Source: an uncultured Bradyrhizobium sp. (lineage in GTDB: Bacteria; Pseudomonadota; Alphaproteobacteria; Rhizobiales; Xanthobacteraceae). Taken from it: a DNA stretch of 64,000 nucleotides. Location: assembly GCF_936928535.1 (NCBI RefSeq), contig NZ_CAKZHY010000096.1, positions 1 through 64,000 on the forward strand. The letters run 5' to 3'. Shown here piece by piece: positions 49,402 through 57,322 of this stretch. The first letter of the stretch is position 1; every line of letters begins with the position of its first letter. The notes beneath the pieces were generated by a model. The model made no database searches. It saw only the letters and a list, made by a program, of their open reading frames with translations, and was not told where the DNA came from. The translations under genes were made by a program, and so were the position numbers.

Positions 49402-51393
49402 ATGTTGAGCAGACTTCGGTTGGCGCGCCGCTTTCAATCCGGCACGAGCAAAGTCCATCTTGGTCTGCGAACGCAGGTCCTTCTGCTGGGTGTCACCGGC
49501 GTGGTCGTGGTCGGCATGATCTATCTTGCCGGCCGGCAGATCGAAGACCGGAGCCGCGCTGTAGCCGATCGCTTCACGAAGCTGGAGTCAGAGACGGCAC
49601 GTCTGTCCGAGAGCCTGCTTCAGGGCCGCGAGATCGCAACCGGCTTTCTTCAGAAGCCCAACGACAAGAAGGTGGCCGCGCATGACGAGACGATGCGAGC
49701 CGCGACCGCTCATTTGACGGGAGTCGAGGAGATTGCCGGCGCGCTGCCCGAGGACGATCCGCTGCGCAAGGCGCTGTCATTCCGTCCGGTCATCAGCAGT
49801 TATGCCACCCGCTTCTCCAACGTTGTCGCCGCCCAGAAGCTCGTCGGCTTCAACGAGAATGACGGTCTCCAGGGCAAGCTCCGCGCGGCCGTGCATTCGG
49901 TCGAGAGCAAGCTCAAGACCTTCGACCAGCCGAGGCTTGCTGTCCTGATGCTGATGATGCGGCGGCATGAGAAGGATTTCATGCTGCGCGGCGACGACAA
50001 ATACAGCGACGAGCTGGTCAAGCGCGTCGGCGAGTTTTTGCCCGAGCTTGCGAAAGCCGATTTGCCCGACGATGCCAAGGCCGAGATCAGGAAGCTGATC
50101 GACAGCTACAAGGGCAGCTTCCTCGCCTTCTCCGCCGGCCAGAGCACGCTGAACGACGAGGCAGAGGATCTGGCGCAGATCTACGACCGGCTGCGGCCCA
50201 ATCTCGAGGGCGTCAGAAACGCAGCTGGCGCACGGCTCGATGCTGTCAGGGACGAGCTTCTGGTCGTGCAGCGCTATGTCGTCTGGTCCATCGGCATCAC
50301 CATCATCGTGATGATCGCCACGGCGTTCTGGTTTGGGCGCCGGCTCACGGCGCCGCTCACCCGCATGGTCAGCGCGATGGAGCACCTTGCTGATGGTGAT
50401 CTCGATCGTCCGATCGAGCGCATCGATCGCCAGGACGAGATCGGCAAGATCTCGTCCTCGCTCTCCGTCTTCCATCACAAGCTGCTCGAGAACCGACAAT
50501 TGTCCGAGGCTCGCGAGCAGGCCAAGCGTGATGCGGATGTCCAGCGCAGGCAGGGCATGCTCGAGATCGCCGATCGTTTCGAGGCCGCGGTCGGCAATAT
50601 CGTCGATGCCGTCACAGCGGCGTCCTCCGAAATCGAGCTCGCCTCGAACGGATTGTCCAATACGGCGGAGGCGACCAACGCCTTGTCGACGACGGTTGCT
50701 GCCGCGTCGGGGCAATCCTCGGCAAGTGTTCAGTCGGCGGCCGCGGCGTGCCAGGAGATGGTCACCTCGGTCGGCGAAGTCGGTCGCCGCGTCGCGCAGT
50801 CGCACGAGGTCGCGCTCGCCGCTGTCGCGCAGGCCAACCGGACCAACAGCCAGATTGATGCGCTCTCGCAGACGGCAGACCGCATCGATGAGGTCGTGCG
50901 GATGATCTCGGCCGTGGCCGGGCAGACCAATCTGCTGGCGCTGAACGCGACGATCGAGGCGGCGCGCGCCGGCGAGGCGGGCCGGGGCTTTGCGGTCGTC
51001 GCCTCAGAGGTGAAGGCACTGGCTGGTCAGACCGCGAAAGCGACCGACGAGATCGGCCGCCAGGTCGCGCAGATTCAATTGGCCACGCGGCAGTCGGTCG
51101 ACTCCATCAAGGAGATCGGTGGCACCATCGAATCCATGGCGGACATCGCCTCCTCGATCGCGGCCGCGGTGGAACAACAGGGCGCTGCCGCGCAGGCAAT
51201 CGCCCGCGACGTTCAGCACGCCGCGCAAGGCGCCTCCGAAGTGTCGACCAGCGTCGAGAATGTCAGGCGCGGCGCCTCCGAAACCGGCGCGGCCGCCGGC
51301 CAGGTCCATGGCGCGGCGCTCGCTCTGCTCGACGAGAGCAAGCGACTTGGCAGCGAAGTCGAACAGTTCCTGGCGACGGTGCGTGCGGCTTGA
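49402..51393 (+). CDS. Methyl-accepting chemotaxis protein
   Basis: 663 residues. Membrane helices at about 28-47 and 293-312 flank a helical periplasmic sensor (about 50-290). A HAMP domain follows (RRLTAPLTRMVSAMEHLADGDLD), then the cytoplasmic signalling domain with the CheA/CheW hairpin tip VAGQTNLLALNATIEAARAGEAGRGFAVVASEVKALA. No CheR-tethering pentapeptide is seen at the end (FLATVRAA). Ligand unknown. It follows the nitrate operon by 128 bases, so a nitrate-related ligand is possible but unproved. Confidence 0.92.
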   Translation: MLSRLRLARRFQSGTSKVHLGLRTQVLLLGVTGVVVVGMIYLAGRQIEDRSRAVADRFTKLESETARLSESLLQGREIATGFLQKPNDKKVAAHDETMRAATAHLTGVEEIAGALPEDDPLRKALSFRPVISSYATRFSNVVAAQKLVGFNENDGLQGKLRAAVHSVESKLKTFDQPRLAVLMLMMRRHEKDFMLRGDDKYSDELVKRVGEFLPELAKADLPDDAKAEIRKLIDSYKGSFLAFSAGQSTLNDEAEDLAQIYDRLRPNLEGVRNAAGARLDAVRDELLVVQRYVVWSIGITIIVMIATAFWFGRRLTAPLTRMVSAMEHLADGDLDRPIERIDRQDEIGKISSSLSVFHHKLLENRQLSEAREQAKRDADVQRRQGMLEIADRFEAAVGNIVDAVTAASSEIELASNGLSNTAEATNALSTTVAAASGQSSASVQSAAAACQEMVTSVGEVGRRVAQSHEVALAAVAQANRTNSQIDALSQTADRIDEVVRMISAVAGQTNLLALNATIEAARAGEAGRGFAVVASEVKALAGQTAKATDEIGRQVAQIQLATRQSVDSIKEIGGTIESMADIASSIAAAVEQQGAAAQAIARDVQHAAQGASEVSTSVENVRRGASETGAAAGQVHGAALALLDESKRLGSEVEQFLATVRAA

Positions 51394-51421
51394 GTTGCGC
51401 TCGGGAGCTGGCTCTCTGCTC

Positions 51422-51441
51422 CGTCATTGCGAGCACAGCGA
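51422..51441. repeat. Lone arm of dispersed repeat family A
   Basis: CGTCATTGCGAGCACAGCGA matches the left arm of the copies at 12473 and 29423 with no right arm nearby; it looks like a decayed copy. Confidence 0.65.
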
Positions 51442-51498
51442 CGATAGTGGTGAGGGCGATGGGCTGCCATGATCCGCGTGCCGGTCGACGCCCATAGT

Positions 51499-51539
51499 GT
51501 TGTCGCTTATGTTGTTGCACCTCAGCCAACAGCGACAAC
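51499..51539. promoter_or_regulatory. Inverted repeat abutting the start of the lactonase-like gene
   Basis: GTTGTCGCT (51499-51507) and AGCGACAAC (51531-51539), with nested GTTG / CAAC, ends six bases before the ATG at 51546. It could be an operator or an RNA hairpin that hides the translation start. Confidence 0.5.
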
Positions 51540-51545
51540 TAAAAA

Positions 51546-52442
51546 ATGTACCTGGAAACGCCGCCGCGCCTGATCGAAGCCAGAATCTTCTCGGCCATGC
51601 CCGACACATTCCGCCGCAAGGGTGTGCGGACGGATTGGGCCGATGCCAACCGGCCGGGCGCGCCGACGGATAGCTTTATCGAAGGTCCGTCCTTCGACAA
51701 GGATGGCCATCTCTACATCGTCGACATCCCGTTCGGCCGCATCTTTCGCATCGCGCCTGATGGTGTTTGGTCGCTCGCCATCGAATATGAGGGCTGGCCG
51801 AACGGGCTGAAGATCGCGGCTGACGGCCGCATCCTGATCGCCGACTACATGCACGGGATCATGGAGTTTGATGACAAGACTGGCCGCATCAAGCCCATCC
51901 TCACCTCGCGCAATTCGGAGTCGTTTCGCGGCTGCAACGACCTGCATCTCGCTTCCAACGGCGACATCTATTTCACGGACCAGGGACAGACCGGGCTGCA
52001 CGATCCCACCGGCCGGGTCTATCGGCTGGCGGCGAACGGCCGCCTCGATCGTCTGATCGACACCGGCATCAGCCCGAACGGGTTGGTGCTCGATCCCACC
52101 GAGACCGTGCTGTTCGTGGCGATGACGCGCGACAACGCGGTGTGGCGGTTGCCGTTGATGAAGGATGGCGCCGTCTCGAAGGTCGGCCGATTCTGCTCGT
52201 TGTTCGGCACATCAGGCCCTGATGGCATGACCATGGATGCAAAGGGCCGCCTGTTCGTCGGCCACGCCTCGCTCGGCCACGTCTTCGTGTTCGCGCCGAA
52301 CGGCGAGCTGATCGCGCGGATCAAGTCATGCGCCGGGCCGAACTGCACCAATGTCGCCATCGGTGGCGCGAACAGCGATCGGCTCTATATCACGGAGTCG
52401 GCGACCGGCTGCGTGCTCGTCGCCGACATCAGTGGACTGTAG
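51546..52442 (+). CDS. SMP-30/gluconolactonase-like beta-propeller hydrolase
   Basis: 298 residues forming six-bladed propeller repeats: EGPSFDKDGHLYIVDIPFGRIFRI, GLKIAADGRILIADYMHGIMEF, NDLHLASNGDIYFTDQGQTGL, GLVLDPTETVLFVAMTRDN. The conserved Glu, Asn and Asp metal ligands of the SMP-30 fold are in these stretches. It likely opens a sugar lactone. ATG 51546 has no good ribosome site and sits right after an inverted repeat. An aldo-keto reductase gene follows 52 bases later. Confidence 0.87.
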   Translation: MYLETPPRLIEARIFSAMPDTFRRKGVRTDWADANRPGAPTDSFIEGPSFDKDGHLYIVDIPFGRIFRIAPDGVWSLAIEYEGWPNGLKIAADGRILIADYMHGIMEFDDKTGRIKPILTSRNSESFRGCNDLHLASNGDIYFTDQGQTGLHDPTGRVYRLAANGRLDRLIDTGISPNGLVLDPTETVLFVAMTRDNAVWRLPLMKDGAVSKVGRFCSLFGTSGPDGMTMDAKGRLFVGHASLGHVFVFAPNGELIARIKSCAGPNCTNVAIGGANSDRLYITESATGCVLVADISGL

Positions 52443-52494
52443 TTCTTTACCGCTCCCCGCGTGCGGGAAAAGAAAATCGACGATTGGAACAAAC

Positions 52495-53334
52495 ATGAAC
52501 AAGCGTCCCTTCGGCAAAACCGGCGCCAACGTCTCCGTCATCGGGCAGGGCACCTGGTATCTCGACCATGGCGACCGCAGGCGCGCGATCGCGGCGCTGC
52601 AGCGTGGGCTCGATCTCGGCATGACCCATATCGACACGGCCGAGATGTACGGCGATGCCGAGCTCGTCATTGCCGATGCGATTGTCGGCCGCCGCGACGA
52701 GGTGTTCCTGGTGTCGAAAGTGTTGCCGAGCAACGCCTCGCGGCGCGGCACCATCACGGCCTGCGAGCGCTCGCTGAAGCGGCTGAAGACGGATCGGCTC
52801 GATTGCTATTTGCTGCACTGGCGCGGTTCGTATGATCTTGAAGACACCGTCGCCGCATTCGAGGAGCTGGTGAAATCAGGCAAGATCAAATCCTGGGGCG
52901 TCTCCAATTTCGACGCCGACGATCTCGACGAGATTCTCGAGGTTGCAGGCGAAGGCAAGATTGCCTGCAATCAGGTGCTCTATCATCTTAAGGAGCGCGC
53001 GATCGAGCACGCGGTGATCCCGTGGTGCGAGCGGCACGGTGTTGCCGTCGTCGCCTATTCGCCGTTCGGGCACGATGATTTTCCGGACGAGCGTAGCAAG
53101 GCCGGCGCGGTGCTGGCGCGCATTGCGGAGGCGCGTCGTGCGACACCGCGCCAGGTCGCGCTGAGCTTCCTCACCCGTGCGACTACGGTGTTCGCGATCC
53201 CGAAGGCGTCGTCTGCGGAACATGCCGGCGAAAATGCCGCAGCAGGCGATCTCGTGCTGACGAACGACGAGATCTCGGCACTGGATGCGACGTTTCCGCG
53301 CGGCCCGAAGCCGCGCGGCCTGCCCATGCTGTAG
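52495..53334 (+). CDS. Aldo-keto reductase
   Basis: 279 residues, TIM-barrel aldo-keto reductase. Catalytic tetrad stretches: HIDTAEMYGDAELVIADAI (Asp and Tyr), FLVSKVLPSNAS (Lys), CYLLHWRG (His), with NADPH-binding residues in IPKASSAEHAGEN. The ATG at 52495 gives the family start MNKRPFGKTGANVSVIGQGTWYL. With the lactonase-like gene before it, a sugar or sugar-acid pathway is possible. Confidence 0.9.
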   Translation: MNKRPFGKTGANVSVIGQGTWYLDHGDRRRAIAALQRGLDLGMTHIDTAEMYGDAELVIADAIVGRRDEVFLVSKVLPSNASRRGTITACERSLKRLKTDRLDCYLLHWRGSYDLEDTVAAFEELVKSGKIKSWGVSNFDADDLDEILEVAGEGKIACNQVLYHLKERAIEHAVIPWCERHGVAVVAYSPFGHDDFPDERSKAGAVLARIAEARRATPRQVALSFLTRATTVFAIPKASSAEHAGENAAAGDLVLTNDEISALDATFPRGPKPRGLPML

Positions 53335-53475
53335 CGCACAAACTCGCAATATTAACGGGGCGTTGACGCGCGTGGACGTCAGCGCATATCGGCATCCTGT
53401 TTTCGGAAGTTGTGAACGCGGCGCATTTGTCGTTTTTATAGACCGTCTCGATTCGCAATTTCCCCAGGTCTACCA

Positions 53476-54462
53476 GTGACACCGCCGCCCGCCGTAGCCG
53501 CAAGGCTCGACAGTATTCCCATGCCCTTGCCGGAAAAGAAGCAGGAGGCTCGCCGCGCGCCTTCGCGTGTCGATCATCCCTTCAAGGGCATCGCGCTGGT
53601 GCTGCTGTCGACGGTGTTCCTCGGCTGCTCCGACGTCACGGCGAAATATCTCTCGTCGAGCCTGCCATCGATCGAGATCACCTGGATCCGCTTCCTCACC
53701 TTTGCGCTGATGTTCACGCCGGTGATGCTGCCGGGCTCGCCACTGCACGCGATGCGCACCGAGCGTCTCGGGCTGCAATTGATGCGCGGCGTCGCACTGC
53801 TCGGCTCCTCGCTGTTCTTCATCACCGGCCTGCGCTTCCTGCCGATCGCGGAAGCCTCTGCCACCGGCTTCGTCTCGCCGCTGTTCGTCACCGCGCTCTC
53901 GATCATCTTCCTCAGCGAGAAGGTCGGCATGCGACGCTGGATCGCCACCGCGATCGGCCTCGTGGGCGTGATGATCATCCTGCGTCCGGGTTCGAACGCG
54001 TTCCACGTCGCCGCCTTCTTCCCGATTGTCTCGGCGTTCTGCTGGGCCGCCGCGCTGATCATGACGAGGATGATGAGCGGTCGCGAGGCCGTGCTCACCA
54101 CAATGGCATACTCGGCTCTTACGGGCGTCGCGATCCTCAGCGTGATGGTGCCGTTGGTCTGGGTCACGCCGAGCTGGACCGCAATCGGGCTCGGCATCTT
54201 GATCGGCCTTGCCTCCACCGTCGGGCAGTGGATCATCGTGCTCGCCTATCGCTATGGCGACGCCTCGGTGCTGGCGCCGTTCTCCTACACGCAATTGCTG
54301 TGGGTCAGCATTTTGGGCTTCTTCCTGTTCGGTGAAGTGCCCGATGTCTGGACCGTCACGGGTGCGGCCTTCATCGTCGCCAGCGGTCTCTACATCGCCC
54401 ATCGCGAGCGCGTCCGCCGCGCCCAGCTTTTGGTGCAGGCGGCGCGGTCTCCGAACCCCTGA
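53476..54462 (+). CDS. EamA/DMT-family transporter
   Basis: 328 residues with ten hydrophobic helices in two EamA repeats (FKGIALVLLSTVFLGCSDV and AAFFPIVSAFCWAAALIM). Likely an exporter of small metabolites. GTG at 53476 is used here; ATG at 53521 would drop 15 residues and is also possible. About 140 bases without recognised elements precede it. Confidence 0.85.
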   Translation: MTPPPAVAARLDSIPMPLPEKKQEARRAPSRVDHPFKGIALVLLSTVFLGCSDVTAKYLSSSLPSIEITWIRFLTFALMFTPVMLPGSPLHAMRTERLGLQLMRGVALLGSSLFFITGLRFLPIAEASATGFVSPLFVTALSIIFLSEKVGMRRWIATAIGLVGVMIILRPGSNAFHVAAFFPIVSAFCWAAALIMTRMMSGREAVLTTMAYSALTGVAILSVMVPLVWVTPSWTAIGLGILIGLASTVGQWIIVLAYRYGDASVLAPFSYTQLLWVSILGFFLFGEVPDVWTVTGAAFIVASGLYIAHRERVRRAQLLVQAARSPNP

Positions 54463-54522
54463 CGCAAGTTCGCGCGTCCTGATACGTGCTATCAACGGTT
54501 CCAACATTTTGGGAGGAGCCGG

Positions 54523-55602
54523 ATGCGCGCTGCGATTTTCAGGAACGGTGAGATTGTCGTCGGTCAGATGGCCGAGCCGAAGCCCGGCCCGGGCCAGGTG
54601 CTGGTCAAGACGCTCGCCTGCGGCATCTGCGGTTCCGACCTGCATGCGCGCCAGCACGCGCCGCGGATGGTCGAGATGGCGAAGAAGACCGGGCGCACGC
54701 CGATGGATCTGTCGCGCGATGTCGTGTTCGGCCACGAGTTCTGCTGCGAGATCCTCGATTATGGCTCTGGCACCGCGCGAAAACTCAAGCCGGGCACGCA
54801 TGTGTGCTCGCTGCCCGCCTTGCTGACGTCCGAGGGCATCAAGGGTATCGGCTATTCCAACGACTTTATCGGCGGCTATGCGGAGCGGATGCTGCTCAGC
54901 GAGCCGCTGCTGCTGGAAGTGCCCAACGGCCTTGCGCCGGAACATGCCGCATTGACCGAGCCGCTGGCGGTCGGCGTTCACGCGGTCGAAAAAGCCAACA
55001 TCAGGGGCGGCGAGGTTCCTCTGGTGATCGGCTGCGGCCCGGTCGGGCTTGCCGTGATCGCGGCGCTGAGGATCAAGGACTTGCATCCGATTGTCGCCGC
55101 CGACTATTCACCGTCGCGGCGGGCGCTCGCCGCAAAGCTCGGTGCCGATATCGTCGTCGATCCCAAGGTGGCGCAGCCCTATGCGACCTGGGCCGAGCAC
55201 GCTCAGATGTCGGAGGCGGAGAAGGCGGCGCGGTCGCCGTTGCAGGCCATGCTGCCGGCGCTGAAGCCCGCGGTCATTTTCGAATGCGTCGGCGTGCCCG
55301 GGCTGCTGCAGCAGGTGTTCGAGGGCGCGCCGCGCGATGCCAAGATCGTCGTGGTCGGCGTCTGCATGGAGAGCGACAGAAACGAGCCCATGCTCGGCAT
55401 CATGAAAGAGCTCAACGTCCAGTACGTGCTCGGTTACACGCCGGAGGAATTTGCAGCCTCGCTTCGGCTGATCGCGGAAGGGCAAGTGGATGCGGCGGCG
55501 ATGGTGACGGAGGAAGTCGGCATCGACGGTGTCGCAAAGGCCTTCGCCGATCTCGCCAACCCCGAAGCGCACACCAAGATCATCGTGCAGCCGTGGAGAT
55601 GA
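54523..55602 (+). CDS. Zinc-binding alcohol dehydrogenase (MDR family, no structural zinc lobe)
   Basis: 359 residues. Catalytic zinc ligands in CGICGSDLHARQH and GHEFCCEI; NAD(P)-binding GCGPVGLAVIAALR. The four-Cys structural zinc loop seen in the other MDR enzyme of this window (26181) is missing. GGAGGAG lies just before the ATG. Substrate unknown. Confidence 0.88.
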   Translation: MRAAIFRNGEIVVGQMAEPKPGPGQVLVKTLACGICGSDLHARQHAPRMVEMAKKTGRTPMDLSRDVVFGHEFCCEILDYGSGTARKLKPGTHVCSLPALLTSEGIKGIGYSNDFIGGYAERMLLSEPLLLEVPNGLAPEHAALTEPLAVGVHAVEKANIRGGEVPLVIGCGPVGLAVIAALRIKDLHPIVAADYSPSRRALAAKLGADIVVDPKVAQPYATWAEHAQMSEAEKAARSPLQAMLPALKPAVIFECVGVPGLLQQVFEGAPRDAKIVVVGVCMESDRNEPMLGIMKELNVQYVLGYTPEEFAASLRLIAEGQVDAAAMVTEEVGIDGVAKAFADLANPEAHTKIIVQPWR

Positions 55603-55607
55603 GGTGG

Positions 55608-55700
55608 CGTAGGGTGGGCAAAGGCGCAGGGCGCCGTGCCCACCATGCATCTGCTTGATTGGTCAGAGTGGTGGGCACGCTACGCTTTGCCCACCCTACG
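55608..55700. repeat. Dispersed palindromic repeat, family B (copy 1)
   Basis: Arms CGTAGGGTGGGCAAAG and CTTTGCCCACCCTACG with inner GCCGTGCCCACCA / GGTGGGCACGC. The same design occurs at 61412-61506. It sits between the dehydrogenase and the PPK2 gene (convergent). Confidence 0.92.
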
Positions 55701-55717
55701 GGACCTCCGAGACCTTC

Positions 55718-56638
55718 TCAGTACTTCGCAGGCACGTACATCTCCGACGGGATCGGGCCCCGGTGATAGTCGGGATTGCGCACGCGCGCCGGCAGCACCA
55801 CCGACGCATGCGCCACGTCCTGGTACGGGATCTGGCTGAGCAGATGCGAGATGCAGTTGAGGCGCGCGCGCTTCTTGTCGACGGCATCGACGATCCACCA
55901 TGGGCTGTCAGGCAGATGCGTGTGCTCCAGCATCGTCTCCTTGGCCTTGGTGTAGGCCTCCCAGCGGCTGCGGGCCTCGACGTCCATCGGGCTCAGCTTC
56001 CACTGCTTGAGCGGATCCTTGATACGCATGCTGAAGCGGAACTGCTGCTCGTCATCCGTGATGGAGAACCAGTATTTGACCAGGATGATGCCGGAGCGGA
56101 TCAGCATCCGCTCGAACTCCGGCACGGTCTGGAAGAACTCCTGGTACTGTTCCTCGGAGCAGAAGCCCATCACGCGCTCGACGCCGGCGCGGTTGTACCA
56201 GCTGCGGTCGAACAGCACGATCTCGCCGCCGGCGGGCAGGTGCGATACGTAGCGCTGGAAATACCATTGCGTGCGCTCGCGCTCGCTCGGGGCGGGCAGC
56301 GCCGCGACGCGGCAGATGCGGGGATTGAGGCGCTGGGTGATGCGCTTGATGACGCCGCCCTTACCGGCGGAGTCGCGCCCCTCGAACAGCACCACGACTT
56401 TCTTCTTCTCGCTGTGCACCCAGTCCTGAAGCTTGACGAGTTCGCCCTGAAGACGGAGCAGCTCCCGGAAATAGAGCCTGCGATCGGCCGTCGGACCGAC
56501 CGCGTCGGTCTCGTCCAAGAGCTCGTCGAGACGGGCGTCATCCAGCTCCATCTCCAGCTCCTCGTCGAGATCATCGGTCATTTCCCGGATGATGCGCTCG
56601 CGTTTGGCCATTTCAGGGGTGCGGTCGGATGCAGTCAT
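55718..56638 (-). CDS. ppk2: Polyphosphate kinase 2 (PPK2)
   Basis: 306 residues, single-domain PPK2. Walker A FEGRDSAGKGG (near residue 85), lid and Walker B stretch VLFDRSWYNRAGVERVMGF, and SPWWIVDAVDKKRARLNCISHLL near the end. It moves phosphate between polyphosphate and nucleoside diphosphates or monophosphates. An acidic N-terminal region (DDLDEELEMELDD) is typical. ATG at 56638 follows GAAAGAGAAGAGA; an open frame upstream is not used. Confidence 0.92.
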   Translation of the reverse strand: MTASDRTPEMAKRERIIREMTDDLDEELEMELDDARLDELLDETDAVGPTADRRLYFRELLRLQGELVKLQDWVHSEKKKVVVLFEGRDSAGKGGVIKRITQRLNPRICRVAALPAPSERERTQWYFQRYVSHLPAGGEIVLFDRSWYNRAGVERVMGFCSEEQYQEFFQTVPEFERMLIRSGIILVKYWFSITDDEQQFRFSMRIKDPLKQWKLSPMDVEARSRWEAYTKAKETMLEHTHLPDSPWWIVDAVDKKRARLNCISHLLSQIPYQDVAHASVVLPARVRNPDYHRGPIPSEMYVPAKY

Positions 56639-56729
56639 GGGTCTCTTCTCTTTCGGCAGGACTACCTGTCGCCCCCGACCATCTGCGGGGTTTATTGCGA
56701 CCATGTGACAGCGGTGGCCCGGTAGGCCG

Positions 56730-57191
56730 TCAGACCGGCAGCGCGATCGAATATTTGACCTGGCTGAGCGCAAAGCTCGACTCGATCGAGGCGATGCCGT
56801 CGAGCCGTGTCAGTTTTGTCTTCAGAAAGGTCTCGTAGGAGGCGAGGTCTGCTGCAACCACACGGAGCAGATAGTCGCGGTTGCCGGTCATCAGATAGCA
56901 CTCTAGCACCTCGTCCCATTTCGAGATCGCGCGAGCGAAGCGATTGAGGTCCTCCTCTTTCTGCCGCGCCAGCTTGATCGAGATGAAGACGCTGACATGC
57001 AGGCCGAGCGCCTTCTGGTCGACGGTCGCGATATAGCGCGAGATCACGCCGCGCTCTTCCAGCAGCTTGACCCGGCGATGGCAGGGCGAGACGGAGAGCC
57101 CGACCTTGTCGGCAAGCTCCTGCATGGTCATCCGGCTGTCGTTCTGGAGATGGAAGAGGATCTTGCGGTCGATGGCGTCGAGCTCGGTCAT
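56730..57191 (-). CDS. Lrp/AsnC-family regulator
   Basis: 153 residues. N-terminal helix-turn-helix (LDAIDRKILFHLQNDSRMTMQELADKVGLSVSPCHRRVKLLE) and C-terminal RAM/AsnC ligand domain (HVSVFISIKL, LMTGNRDYLLRVVA). It diverges from the transketolase/AceE-like gene, its likely target. The short intergenic region is AT-rich, as usual for Lrp sites. Confidence 0.9.
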   Translation of the reverse strand: MTELDAIDRKILFHLQNDSRMTMQELADKVGLSVSPCHRRVKLLEERGVISRYIATVDQKALGLHVSVFISIKLARQKEEDLNRFARAISKWDEVLECYLMTGNRDYLLRVVAADLASYETFLKTKLTRLDGIASIESSFALSQVKYSIALPV

Positions 57192-57322
57192 TGGGATAAA
57201 ACCTGTATATCATGGCCTGATCTTGGTATGCTATCCTAATATCGGCGGGTATGACGCGAAAGATTGAGAAATCTGGCGCCGCCGCCAGGGGTATGATCCG
57301 CCTTATTTTCCGGAGCATCGCC

